48,616 nt of DNA from Planctomycetota bacterium (GCA_022562915.1 JADFOJ010000016.1:1-48616); one strand, 5' to 3'. Shown: positions 6,478 through 17,287, counted from the stretch's first letter. The notes: generated by a model not told the origin, from the sequence alone. Program-made: numbers and translations.

Positions 6478-8580
6478 CTACGAGTTCAGCACCCGTCCAC
6501 GTCGCGTCCTCGTGATCAGCCCTCGACGAACCAGGAACGGCTCGTGCACCCGCAGCAGGTCCCGGCGCGACACACCGATGCGGTCGGCAAGCGTCGTGAG
6601 GCCCAGCGGGCCGCGCGCCTGGTTCAAAGCCTCCAGGATCTCCCGATCGATCCGGGTCGTCCCCCGTTCATCGATGTCGCGGCTTCGCAGGACCTCCAGG
6701 ACGGTCGCGGCGTCGATTGCCGCCGTGCCGCGGAGCTGCACCTCGTCGCGAACGGCCTCCAGCAGCGCCAGTGCTTCGCGCGGCGTGTCGCGTGACGCGC
6801 CGGCGATGACCACGGCAGCGTCGTCGTCGAGTGTCACCCCAAGACCGGCGGCCGACCGGTTCAGTATCTCCACGAGCTCATCGGCCGAGTAGTACCGCAG
6901 GTCCTCCCGGAGAGCGAAGCGACTGAGATAGGCCCCGGGGAGCATCCCGGAGTCGGTCGTCGCACCGATGACGGTGATCCGGCGGGAGTCCATCACCAGG
7001 TACAGGCTCTCGGCGACCCGCAGCGGCAGCCGGTGCACCTCGTCGATGAACAGGACCCCGCCCGCGGGGACCTCGGCGGCCTCCCGTGCGAGTTCCGCGG
7101 GCTCCGTTACGAACGGTGCATGAAGAACACGGCAGGGCCGGCCCAGATCGGCGGCTACTGCCGTCGCGAACCTCGTCTTGCCCAATCCGGGCGGGCCGCA
7201 GAGAAGGACATGCCCCAACGGCTCACCGCGACCCATTGCCGCCCGGACTGCCCGCTGGAGGTTCCGCACGATCGTCCGCTGCCCGACGACTTCGTCGAGA
7301 CCTGATGCACGTGCATCATGCTTTTTCCCGGGCCCGGGGTGTGATGCACGTGCATCAAGCTCCAGCGCCGTCGCCTCGACAGCCTCGCGGACGGGCGGGT
7401 CGAGGGCTCCCAGTTCGCGGCCCTTGGCATCGACAAAGTGCAGGCCGTCGGCGAGCGTGCCCCGGATCACCAGCAGCCCCGCGTGGACCAGCGAGTGGCA
7501 ATGCTCGCAGAGGGTTACCAGGTTCTTCGCCACCGTCCGGCCGCCGTAGCGGCGCCACTTCTTGTGGTGAGCCGTCAGGTTCGAGCGGGAGCCGCAGCAT
7601 CGGCAGCGGTGCCGGTCGCGCCGCAGGACCCTGCGGCGGAGCTTTTCGGGCGTTTTCTCATGCCGCCATTCGAACGGGGTCTCCGGGGCTTGCTGTTCAT
7701 GGTTCTCGTGCGGGTCGTCGGTGTCCTCGGGGTCGTTCTCGGGGTCGCTCTCGGTGGCAGGCCCGGCGAGTTCCGGGCGGTCGGAGCTACGCAGGACGAT
7801 CCGCGCGGTCGCGACGTCCAGCGGCAGGCGGACACCGTCGATCTTGATCGTTGTGATCTCGTTGCTGATGTCGTGCAGGACGTACGTCTTGTAGTGGCTG
7901 TCGTTGACCGGCGTGCGCCCGGCGACGCTGCCGTCCGGGCGCGAGCCCAGCAGCAGGTTGGCTGCTTCCTCGAGCATCTCGGCGTCGGTGACCGGTCGGT
8001 CGAGTTCGGCCTCGAGTTTCTCGCGGGCCGTGGTCCACTTGGCCCACTGCGCGGCGTTCATGCGGCCCTGGGGCCGGAACCATGTCTCGTGGATCCGCCG
8101 GCGCCGCCGGTCCGCCGGACGTTCGCCCTTGCGACGCCGCGCGACCTCGGCGGCGATCTGCCGCGCCGTACGCCCCTTGGCGAACTCGACCCACTCGTCC
8201 TCGGTTTCGGGTGTCGCAACCCGGATCAGCTCGCGCACCTGCGACCAGAACAAACCGCCGCGGCGGAACGCACGGTCAATGCCGGGCAGCTCCAGCAACG
8301 CCCGCCCGGTCGCGACGTACTGCCGTGTGGTAGACGGCCGGATGTGGTACCGCGTCTCGGCGTACAGCTCGACCGAGTGAAAGCCGAGTTGCTGGTAGAC
8401 CCCGCGATCGGCGAAGTCGGCGAGGTAGAACGCCAGGGACCTCGCCCCGACATCGCCTGCGCGGACCGCCATCGCAACCCGGCGGTCGGCTTCCTCCGCG
8501 GCGAGCCCGCCGACCAGTTTGAGCGGAAGTTCGAAGGTCTTGCGCGTCTTGTCAGGCAACGAAGCACCGGTTGCGACCAT
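6478..8580 (-). CDS. HNH endonuclease fused to a RuvB-like AAA+ ATPase
   Basis: A single open frame of 700 residues. Residues ~1-230 resemble the helical N-terminal region of DUF222-type HNH proteins. An acidic linker (~270-300) precedes an HNH nuclease at ~310-372: CxxC at 326-329, HH at 338-339, Asn353, then CEHCH at 358-362 and His366. Residues 427-700 are RuvB-like: Walker A GPPGLGKT (462-469), Walker B LFIDEVHR (from 510), sensor 1 IGATT (538-542), a candidate arginine finger R554 in LSRF, sensor 2 TPR (R601), and the RuvB winged-helix end GLTTLADRIGV...RTRRGRVL. The 20 or so residues of the RuvA-contacting hairpin are missing. The ATG at 8580 is set by AAAGGAG five bases upstream; an in-frame ATG at 8628 lacks such a site. 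Predicted role (inference): DNA cleavage coupled to ATP-driven branch migration or translocation, perhaps in defence or a mobile element. Confidence 0.88.
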   Translation of the reverse strand: MVATGASLPDKTRKTFELPLKLVGGLAAEEADRRVAMAVRAGDVGARSLAFYLADFADRGVYQQLGFHSVELYAETRYHIRPSTTRQYVATGRALLELPGIDRAFRRGGLFWSQVRELIRVATPETEDEWVEFAKGRTARQIAAEVARRRKGERPADRRRRRIHETWFRPQGRMNAAQWAKWTTAREKLEAELDRPVTDAEMLEEAANLLLGSRPDGSVAGRTPVNDSHYKTYVLHDISNEITTIKIDGVRLPLDVATARIVLRSSDRPELAGPATESDPENDPEDTDDPHENHEQQAPETPFEWRHEKTPEKLRRRVLRRDRHRCRCCGSRSNLTAHHKKWRRYGGRTVAKNLVTLCEHCHSLVHAGLLVIRGTLADGLHFVDAKGRELGALDPPVREAVEATALELDARASHPGPGKKHDARASGLDEVVGQRTIVRNLQRAVRAAMGRGEPLGHVLLCGPPGLGKTRFATAVAADLGRPCRVLHAPFVTEPAELAREAAEVPAGGVLFIDEVHRLPLRVAESLYLVMDSRRITVIGATTDSGMLPGAYLSRFALREDLRYYSADELVEILNRSAAGLGVTLDDDAAVVIAGASRDTPREALALLEAVRDEVQLRGTAAIDAATVLEVLRSRDIDERGTTRIDREILEALNQARGPLGLTTLADRIGVSRRDLLRVHEPFLVRRGLITRTRRGRVLNS
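7303..7357. repeat. Pair of identical 16-bp palindromes in the HNH-RuvB linker
   Basis: TGATGCACGTGCATCA occurs at 7303-7318 and again at 7342-7357. Each is a perfect palindrome, and a GC palindrome CCCGGGCCCGGG lies between them. The two copies are read in the same frame and encode DARAS twice (residues 409-413 and 422-426), exactly where the HNH half joins the RuvB half. This looks like an in-frame insertion of a palindromic repeat, or the scar of the gene fusion. Confidence 0.85.
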
Positions 8581-8772
8581 GTCAGTCTCCTTTCGGAGCA
8601 GCCTAACAGATAGCAAACAATAATGCAAGCTCTGAAGCCATTTTTACGGAGTTTGTACAACATTTGGCGACCTCGACCACCGGTGTCGGGAAGGACTTGC
8701 AGACGCCGGGTGTGCCTCGTCGGAATCACCCGGACCAGTCGGTGATCGGAGCCCGCGTCGTAACGCACTGCG
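8581..8772 (-). promoter_or_regulatory. AT-richer leader of the HNH-RuvB gene
   Basis: 192-bp gap between the HAF/dockerin stop and the HNH-RuvB start. The 8590-8665 part is clearly more AT-rich than its surroundings, as expected for a promoter. On the minus strand it contains TTGCAT, 17 bases, then TAGGCT, a weak sigma70-like pair. It also has an 8-bp palindrome TTGTACAA near 8657, which could be an operator. No transcription-factor family could be assigned. Confidence 0.35.
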
Positions 8773-10032
8773 TCAGCCGCCGGGTCCCCAGTTCAAAATC
8801 AGCATCCAGAAATCCAGTACATCGACCTGGTCGTCTCCGTTCAGGTCGGCGCGGCAATCCTCTGACGGACACGGCCCCCAGTTGCCCAGCAGCATCAGCA
8901 GATCGACGATCCCCACGCGGCAATCGATGTCGAGGTCGCCCGGCGGCGGGTCGATCGGTGTGAGCAGCAAGGCCACGATGGCGGGAGAGACCAGCCCCCA
9001 GCCGGTGATCTGGCCCTGGTTGTTGATCGCGCCAACGCGCCGGACGCTTGCCACGATGTCGGAGTGCACAAGATCGATCAGACTCCACATCGAGCCGTTC
9101 TGCCAGAGGAAGGCAATATCGTTGCTCGGCCCGGAGCTCTGGGCGCAGTTTCCGATCACAGCGCCGTGATCATTGATGTCGACCGCACCACAGAGGTCGA
9201 ATCCTGGGAGCGTGCCGATATCGAGCATCGTTCCCTCCGTCCAAACAATGGCACGAGTAGAGAAGCCTTCTGGGTGCAATATCAGACCCCTGCCGACAAC
9301 AATTCCTGTATTGTTGATCGCCAGGGCGACACTGGTTACACCTCCCGGAATTGCGTCGAGCAACGTGAACTCGCCGTCTTGCCAGATGAATCCGCGCGAC
9401 GTGGGATTGCTCGGTGCAGTATCGCCCGCCCATCCGACAACCTGGCCAGCATTATTCATATCCCTCGGTAGCGCTCCGCCCGGACCGACCAGCCCCAGGA
9501 ACGTCAGGTCACCATCGTCCCAGACGAAGCCTCCCGATGCCATTTGGCCAACCACCTGCCCGAGCTCGTTCACCGCAAAGGCCTGGCTGAACGTGTCGCC
9601 AGGCAGGGGAGAGATTATGGTGAGATCCGCGCCGTCTCGCAGAAACGCGATCGCTCCGAACAGTTTGCCAGGATCAATGAAGTGCCCGACGACCCGGTCA
9701 CCGCTCATGCCAGTGGCTACAGCTTCGCTCGCGCCGGGGATACTCAGCGTGACGAGCCCCGAGTCCGCCGTCCACACATACGCCCGGTCGGGCCCAAGTG
9801 TGCACAAGGAATAGAAGCCGGCGACGTCGCCCTGCTCATTGATCGCCTTGCCGCGCGTTGGCGGGATCCCGAATGGTGGGCATTCCGGACCGGCGATAAC
9901 CGTTACGTCGTACTGGCATTGCGCAAGAGCGCTGGGATCCGCGGTCAACGCGGTCAGCACCGCGACCGGGATCAACCCAAGGGCCGCTCTGCCCAAGCCG
10001 GATTCCGCGTGACCGAGTTCAGAAGATCGCAC
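8773..10032 (-). CDS. Secreted HAF-repeat protein with C-terminal dockerin-like repeats
   Basis: 419-residue exported protein of unknown role. A signal peptide is visible (LGRAALGLIPVAVLTALTADPSALAQ, cleavage after ALA-Q). The body is built of HAF-type beta-propeller repeats with the pattern 'AxxINxxGxVVG...AFxWxxG...LG': for example AFAVNELGQVVGQ, DMNNAGQVVGWAG, AINNTGIVVGRG, DINDHGAVIGN and AINNQGQITGWG. The C-terminus has two dockerin-like calcium loops, DLDIDCRVGIVDLLMLLGNWG and a second starting ADLNGDDQVDVLDFW, a common ending of planctomycete exported proteins. The GTG at 10032 is chosen because GAAGGAG lies nine bases upstream; a longer frame from 10131 would run through the parS site and lacks a ribosome site. 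It probably sits on the outside of the cell. Confidence 0.75.
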   Translation of the reverse strand: MRSSELGHAESGLGRAALGLIPVAVLTALTADPSALAQCQYDVTVIAGPECPPFGIPPTRGKAINEQGDVAGFYSLCTLGPDRAYVWTADSGLVTLSIPGASEAVATGMSGDRVVGHFIDPGKLFGAIAFLRDGADLTIISPLPGDTFSQAFAVNELGQVVGQMASGGFVWDDGDLTFLGLVGPGGALPRDMNNAGQVVGWAGDTAPSNPTSRGFIWQDGEFTLLDAIPGGVTSVALAINNTGIVVGRGLILHPEGFSTRAIVWTEGTMLDIGTLPGFDLCGAVDINDHGAVIGNCAQSSGPSNDIAFLWQNGSMWSLIDLVHSDIVASVRRVGAINNQGQITGWGLVSPAIVALLLTPIDPPPGDLDIDCRVGIVDLLMLLGNWGPCPSEDCRADLNGDDQVDVLDFWMLILNWGPGG

Positions 10033-10114
10033 TGGCTTTGCTCCTTCAACTGGCACTGGCCTTCCTCTATGTACTATGCGCACCTGCCGTGGATCCTGCG
10101 CGAGAACCTGCTCT

Positions 10115-10130
10115 TGTTTCACGTGAAACA
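10115..10130. other. parS centromere site for ParB
   Basis: TGTTTCACGTGAAACA is a perfect 16-bp palindrome identical to the well-known chromosomal parS consensus bound by ParB. It lies in the gap between the HAF/dockerin gene and the upstream membrane-protein gene, the typical non-coding position. Chromosomal parS sites cluster near the origin, so this places the window in an origin-proximal region (inference). No parA/parB or DnaA boxes were seen in the window. Confidence 0.88.
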
Positions 10131-10201
10131 CGGCCCCGTACCATTGGCAGGGCTCGTCTGCGAGCCGCTTCGGCGAAACGCCCCGGGTCGGTGTGTTTTG
10201 C

Positions 10202-11161
10202 CTAATCCTCTCGCTGGGCCTGCTGCTCGAGCAACCCGATGATCGACCGGCGGCCGATGACGGTCATCGAGCCGACGTGCTCGTGCAGTTCGACGATCGC
10301 GACGTCCGCGGGCGCGGCGATCCTCATCGTGGCGAGCCGGCCCGGGGTGGACCCCAGCACGAGGCGGGTCGTGACGGAGCCGTCGTCGAAGAAGACCTCC
10401 GAGCGAGCCTTCTGGAGCTCCGCGACGGAGGCGTTGCTCATCGACATCGCCACCGTGATCACGATCAGCGTGAAGAAGCTCGCCGTCGCGGCCAGCGCGC
10501 GCAGCCACAGCGGGATGGCCAGGCGCATGACGAGGACGACCCACGTGGCGCTTGCGATGACCGCCAGCACATCCATGCCCGCGACCGACGTCAGGTCGGC
10601 CATCCATTGCGCGGTGTCGCGCGGGTCCACCCGAAACCGGTCGATCCGGCTCTCGCGGATCGGCGACACGATCCACCAGACCACGACAAGCGTATTGACC
10701 GCGGCCGCGATCGCCCCCGTGTAGGAGAAGACCAGTGCGGCCGACGTCGGGCGCGGGCCGCCGGGGGTGCGCGGCTTGGCGGCGCTGAGGCCCGCGGCGG
10801 GAATCGCGATGAGCAGGAACCCCAGCATCAGCCAGAGCGGCTGTGCGACGCCCGCGAGGATAATCACCCGGGGGATCGAGATGAGCATCATCGTTCCGGT
10901 GACAAGGCCGGCGCCCGGATCCACCATGAGTTGCGGCACGTCGATCAGCGGCGCGAAGCCCATGCGAAAGCCGATGTAGCCCATGAGCCATACGCAGGCC
11001 ACGATCCCGACGGCGATGATCACCCCGAGCGCCAGGGTGTAGGCAGCGCGGTCGGGCTCGTCCGACTTGCGGACGGACTTGATGCCGCCGGCGGGACGAA
11101 CCAGCAGGATCCTGGTCCTGGCGGGGCTCGGCTTGGGTTTGGTGCGGGCGAGGGGTTGCAT
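10202..11161 (-). CDS. Membrane protein of unknown function
   Basis: 319 residues. An Arg/Lys/Pro-rich cytoplasmic N-terminus of about 40 residues is followed by about six hydrophobic segments (around 45-65, 80-110, 112-127, 142-165, 195-213 and 218-240) and a soluble C-terminal domain of about 75 residues ending in GRRSIIGLLEQQAQRED. I do not recognise the family. The gene lies 84 bases downstream of a MoxR ATPase on the same strand, with an AAAAAGAGACC palindrome in between. MoxR genes often neighbour DUF58 and von Willebrand proteins, but this product matches neither. A role in an envelope function with MoxR is possible but unsupported. Confidence 0.7.
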   Translation of the reverse strand: MQPLARTKPKPSPARTRILLVRPAGGIKSVRKSDEPDRAAYTLALGVIIAVGIVACVWLMGYIGFRMGFAPLIDVPQLMVDPGAGLVTGTMMLISIPRVIILAGVAQPLWLMLGFLLIAIPAAGLSAAKPRTPGGPRPTSAALVFSYTGAIAAAVNTLVVVWWIVSPIRESRIDRFRVDPRDTAQWMADLTSVAGMDVLAVIASATWVVLVMRLAIPLWLRALAATASFFTLIVITVAMSMSNASVAELQKARSEVFFDDGSVTTRLVLGSTPGRLATMRIAAPADVAIVELHEHVGSMTVIGRRSIIGLLEQQAQRED

Positions 11162-11203
11162 GGTGCGGCAGATGGCGGGTCCCCCTCCGATCGCGGCTCG
11201 GTC

Positions 11204-11228
11204 GAAAAAGAGACCGGGTCTCTTTTTC
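11204..11228. repeat. Palindrome of the AAAAAGAGACC family, copy 1
   Basis: Arms of 12 bases (GAAAAAGAGACC and GGTCTCTTTTTC) flank a single G. It lies 17 bases after the MoxR stop on the minus strand and could act as a terminator, since the right-hand arm ends in a T run on either strand. The 18-nt string AGACCGGGTCTCTTTTTC (11211-11228) is repeated exactly at 22470-22487. Confidence 0.75.
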
Positions 11229-11245
11229 CGGAGGTCCTGTGTCTC

Positions 11246-12205
<960 letters not shown>

Positions 12206-12298
12206 GACCGCGTCAGGACTAGTGGGCGGAGTACTCACGTTCGGGAACCGTCCGGGAGTATAGCGCACATGGCGAATTTCGTCATAGAGTACGCTGCC

Positions 12299-13186
12299 AT
12301 GGACAATCGTGGGGCCGCCATTCGTGCCAGCGGCGTCGTGCTGACGCCGATCGACTGCCGGCGGTGTGGCTACAACCTCTATGGTCTCCCGGCCGACGGG
12401 CCCTGCCCCGAATGCGGCCTCGACGTGTGGGACTCGATCGTCTACACCGTCGACCCGGCGACGAGCGGGCTGCCGCGCGTTCGCAACCCGGGTGTCGTCG
12501 GCGATTGCCTGCTGTGGTTGATGGTCTTTCTCGCGACCGCGTCGCTGCTGCTGGTGGTACGGCCATTGGCGCACTGGGTGGACGCGATGGACCCGGCCGG
12601 TGTGGGCAGCCTCGCCGGCTCGATACCGTCATGGCTGGGGCTCGTTGCGGGCCTGATCGGTCTGGCGGGACTGGTGTGCGTGAAACGACTCGCACCGCCG
12701 GCGGGCGAGGAGCCCGGCAGTTCCGTGTGGCGTGACGTCCGACGGCTCGGCGCCGGGCTCGCCGGCTGGTCGATACTCATCCTGGCGGCGTGGATACTCG
12801 AGTTTGCCGGCGCGCCGCGGTGGGCGATCCTGGCACTGTGGCCGGGGATCGCGGCGGCGGCGGTGGCCGGGTTGGTTGGTCTGCGCGGCGTGCTCGGGAC
12901 GATCGGACTGCGGAGTCGTGACTACCGTACTGCCCGGGGCGGGCGGCAGGGCATCCGTGCCATGATCGCCGCGACCATCGGACTGGCGGCAGGGCAGGTG
13001 CTCCGACTGGTGGCCGAGGCGATGGAGCTCGAATGGCTGTCCACGCTCGGCGTCGTCGCGACGTCGATCTGCACGCTGATGGTGGTGATCGGGCTGGGCT
13101 ACCTGGTGGTGAATGCGTGGTGGATCCGCCGCTCACTGCGCTCTCCGCCGCCGCGACTGGAGGAGATCCTCGGCCCTCCCGGCTAA
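12299..13186 (+). CDS. Zinc-ribbon multi-pass membrane protein
   Basis: 295-residue protein with an N-terminal four-cysteine zinc ribbon, CRRCGYNLYGLPADGPCPECG (two CxxC knuckles, residues ~20-40). About six hydrophobic segments follow, from residue ~62 to ~280. This CGYxLxGLP...CPECG head on membrane proteins is common in planctomycetes of the Phycisphaerae type, where its role is unknown. The ATG at 12299 is used; an in-frame ATG at 12269 would add ten residues and has a GGGAG further upstream. It is divergent from the MoxR gene and ends 248 bases before groEL1. Confidence 0.75.
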   Translation: MDNRGAAIRASGVVLTPIDCRRCGYNLYGLPADGPCPECGLDVWDSIVYTVDPATSGLPRVRNPGVVGDCLLWLMVFLATASLLLVVRPLAHWVDAMDPAGVGSLAGSIPSWLGLVAGLIGLAGLVCVKRLAPPAGEEPGSSVWRDVRRLGAGLAGWSILILAAWILEFAGAPRWAILALWPGIAAAAVAGLVGLRGVLGTIGLRSRDYRTARGGRQGIRAMIAATIGLAAGQVLRLVAEAMELEWLSTLGVVATSICTLMVVIGLGYLVVNAWWIRRSLRSPPPRLEEILGPPG

Positions 13187-13434
13187 CCCGTCATGGTGCA
13201 TGTGTCCTGCCACCTTGGCAGACCTGATTGACCGCGGTCGTGAGTTCTGACAGGCCCGGAGGTGGCGCGCCCCGTCGCCGAGGTTGCAAAAACGTTGCTG
13301 GGACATGCCTCAGGCTGGTTTCGTCCGTGACGCACTGATGGCGCGATCTTTGAACAGTGAATTCCGCACTCGGTCCCAGGCGCTGGAACCACCCGAGCCC
13401 CCCGAAATCGACCACTCTCAGGAGACAAGCTCTT
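13187..13434 (+). promoter_or_regulatory. Upstream region of groEL1
   Basis: 248 bp without a gene. It must hold the promoter of the groE cluster, but I could not assign -35/-10 boxes with confidence. No CIRCE inverted repeat (TTAGCACTC/GAGTGCTAA) is present, so HrcA control of the standard kind is not supported. A clear AGGAG ribosome site lies at 13420-13424, ten bases before the start codon. Confidence 0.4.
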
Positions 13435-15120
<1,686 letters not shown>

Positions 15121-15171
15121 GCGTACCGAGACGACATCACACATTCCTTACTGACACCGGAGAGAACACCA

Positions 15172-15462
15172 ATGTCCGTCAAGCCTCTTGAAGACCGCAT
15201 CCTGGTCAAGCCGATCGACCCGGAGAAGAAGACGGCGTCCGGCATTTACCTGCCGGAGTCCGCCAAGGAGAAGCCGATGCAGGGCAAGGTCGTGGCGATC
15301 GGGCCCGGCAAGCTCCTTGACAGCGGCGAGCGCGTCACGCCTTCCGTCAGGAAGGGCGACACCGTCGTGTTCGGCAAGTACGCCGGCACCGAGGTCGAGA
15401 TCAAGAACGTCAAGCACATGATCATTCGCGAGAGCGAGTTGCTCGGCCTCATCGAAGGTTGA
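15172..15462 (+). CDS. groES: Co-chaperonin GroES
   Basis: 96-residue co-chaperonin, the lid of the GroEL cage. It opens with KPLEDRILVKPID, has the mobile loop around KKTASGIYLPESAKEKPMQG (including the GIYLP tripeptide-type hydrophobic contact) and the closing VKHMIIRESELLGLIE. The ribosome site GGAGAG precedes ATG 15172. Its place between two groEL genes is unusual: the common order is groES-groEL. It could serve both copies. Confidence 0.97.
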   Translation: MSVKPLEDRILVKPIDPEKKTASGIYLPESAKEKPMQGKVVAIGPGKLLDSGERVTPSVRKGDTVVFGKYAGTEVEIKNVKHMIIRESELLGLIEG

Positions 15463-15492
15463 GCAGAGCCCCGAACCCCGAGAGCCATACAC

Positions 15493-17106
15493 ATGTCCAC
15501 CAAGCAGATGAAGTTCGACACCGCCGGCCGCAACGATCTCGCCGACGGCATGGCCCAGGTCGCGAAAGCGGTGTCGATCACGATGGGGCCCACCGGCCGT
15601 CACGTGGTCGTGCAGAAGTCCTTCGGCGGCCCCGCCGTGACGAAGGACGGCGTCAACGTGGCCAAGGAAATAGAGTTGCCGCAGCCGTTCGAGAACATCG
15701 GCGCCAAGATGATCATCCAGGTCGCGAAGAAGGTCTCGGAGGAGGCCGGTGACGGAACGACCGCCGCCACGATCCTCACGCATGCGATCTTCCGGGAGGG
15801 CCTGCGGCACGTCATCGCCGGCTCCAACCCCGTGGCCGTGCAGCGCGGCATCAACGATGCCGCGAAGGTCGCCGGTGACGCCATCGACGCCATGGCCGTC
15901 CAGTGCAGCGGCCGGGACGATCTGCGCAAGGTGGCCTTCGTCTCCGCCAACCAGGATCACGAGATCGGTGAGATCATCGCCCGGGCGATCGACAAGGTGG
16001 GGTCCGAGGGCGTCGTCGAGGTCGAGGAGGGCAAGACCACCGAGATCACGCTGGACTACGTCGAGGGCATGGCGTTCGACAAGGGCTACCTGAGCCCCTA
16101 CTTCATGACGGATCCGAAGAAGGCCGAGTGCGTGCTCGAGAACGCCAACATCCTCATCCAGGAAAAGAAGATCTCGAACCTCGCCGATCTCCTCCCGTTG
16201 CTCAACAAGGTGGCGAGCTCCGGTGATCCCCTGCTGATCATCGCCGAGGACGTCGAGAGCGAGGCGCTGGCTGCGCTGGTCGTGAACCGGCTGCGCGGCG
16301 TCATCCAGGTGTGCGCCGTGAAGGCTCCCGGATTCGGCGACCGCCGCAAGGCGATGCTCGGCGATATCGCCGCGCTCACCGGTGGAACGTTCTTCTCCGA
16401 GGACATCGGTCGCAGCCTGGAGGAGATCTCGCTGAACGAACTTGGCCGGGCGAAGAAAATCATCGTGACCAAGGATGACACGACCCTGATCGAAGGCGGC
16501 GGGAAGAAGAAGGATATCGACATCCGCGCCAACCAGATTCGCGCCCAGATGGAAACGTCCACGAGCGACTACGACCGGGAGAAGCTCCAGGAGCGGCTGG
16601 CCAAGCTCACCAGCGGCGTCGCCGTGATCAGCGTTGGCGCCGCCACCGAGACCGAGATGAAGGAGCGCAAGGACCGGGTCGACGACGCGCTGAACGCCAC
16701 CCGGGCCGCGAGCAAGGACGGGTTCGTTCCGGGCGGCGGCGTGGCGTTCCTCCGCTGTATCCAGGCGGTCAAGGAGAGTCGCCGGCGCGGCAAGGGCGAC
16801 GAGAAGATCGGGTACGACATCATCGCCAAGGTCCTCGAGATACCGACGTGGCAGATCGCGACCAACGCCGGCGTCGACGGCGACATCGTCGTGGAAAAGA
16901 CGATCGACGGCGAGAACGGTTTCGGGTTCAACGCGGCCACCGGGACGTACGAGGATCTCGTGGCCGCGGGCATCATTGATCCGGCGCTGGTCGCGCGAAC
17001 GGCGCTTCAGCAGGCCGCATCCGTGGCCGGTCTGTTGCTCACCACCGATGTGCTTGTCTCCGAGCTCAAGGACGATGATGAACCGGTCGACGAGACCGTG
17101 AGCTAA
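15493..17106 (+). CDS. groEL2: Chaperonin GroEL, copy 2 (no GGM tail)
   Basis: 537-residue second chaperonin, clearly diverged from copy 1. The ATPase residues are kept ([11 protein letters not shown], and Asp in [11 protein letters not shown]), and the apical strip keeps the classical GYLSPYF and NLADLLPLL. The C-terminus ends in an acidic tail ([13 protein letters not shown]) with no Gly-Gly-Met repeat, so the cage floor differs from copy 1. It lies 30 bases after groES and probably belongs to the same transcript. Its TAA stop at 17104-17106 coincides with the start of the three-hairpin repeat. By apical residues, copy 2 looks like the more canonical folder; this is inference. Confidence 0.95.
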   Translation: MSTKQMKFDTAGRNDLADGMAQVAKAVSITMGPTGRHVVVQKSFGGPAVTKDGVNVAKEIELPQPFENIGAKMIIQVAKKVSEEAGDGTTAATILTHAIFREGLRHVIAGSNPVAVQRGINDAAKVAGDAIDAMAVQCSGRDDLRKVAFVSANQDHEIGEIIARAIDKVGSEGVVEVEEGKTTEITLDYVEGMAFDKGYLSPYFMTDPKKAECVLENANILIQEKKISNLADLLPLLNKVASSGDPLLIIAEDVESEALAALVVNRLRGVIQVCAVKAPGFGDRRKAMLGDIAALTGGTFFSEDIGRSLEEISLNELGRAKKIIVTKDDTTLIEGGGKKKDIDIRANQIRAQMETSTSDYDREKLQERLAKLTSGVAVISVGAATETEMKERKDRVDDALNATRAASKDGFVPGGGVAFLRCIQAVKESRRRGKGDEKIGYDIIAKVLEIPTWQIATNAGVDGDIVVEKTIDGENGFGFNAATGTYEDLVAAGIIDPALVARTALQQAASVAGLLLTTDVLVSELKDDDEPVDETVS

Positions 17107-17223
17107 ATGACCGTGCACGAATGTGCACGGTCATTTGGAGCATGCGAGCAGGCTCCCTGCTCGCATGCGGTCTACTGTTCTACTGTTCTACTGCTCTGGC
17201 CGTGCGTCATCGCACACGGTTAT
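17104..17223. repeat. Three-hairpin structured repeat, copy 2
   Basis: Second copy of the element at 6260-6373. It begins on the TAA stop of groEL2. Stem 1 is a perfect 14-bp hairpin with loop GAAT (17106-17137). Stem 2 is a perfect pair GCATGCGAGCAG/CTGCTCGCATGC, different in sequence from copy 1. Then come three units of a 9-nt repeat (TCTACTGTT), where copy 1 has two. Stem 3 pairs TGCG/CGCA with flanking G:U pairs. It may end groE transcription or act as a structured RNA before dnaJ. Confidence 0.8.
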
Positions 17224-17287
17224 GGAGGGGAAGAGCACCGGCCTCGGGCCTCCTGAGAAAATGGGCCGCGGGCCCCAGTGTCCCCTC

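Noticed and set aside
7303-7357. Miniature CRISPR (two identical repeats with a 23-bp spacer)
   Set aside because: Only two repeats, fully palindromic and inside a coding frame; no cas gene.
8640-8680. LexA/SOS box around TTGTACAA
   Set aside because: The 8-bp palindrome does not match the LexA boxes I know, and planctomycete LexA sites are not known to me well enough to claim one.
10033-10201. DnaA boxes or an origin next to parS
   Set aside because: No TTATCCACA-type boxes or AT-rich unwinding region; parS alone does not make an origin.
13187-13434. CIRCE element before groEL1
   Set aside because: No TTAGCACTC/GAGTGCTAA pair; only a stray GCACTC near 13365.
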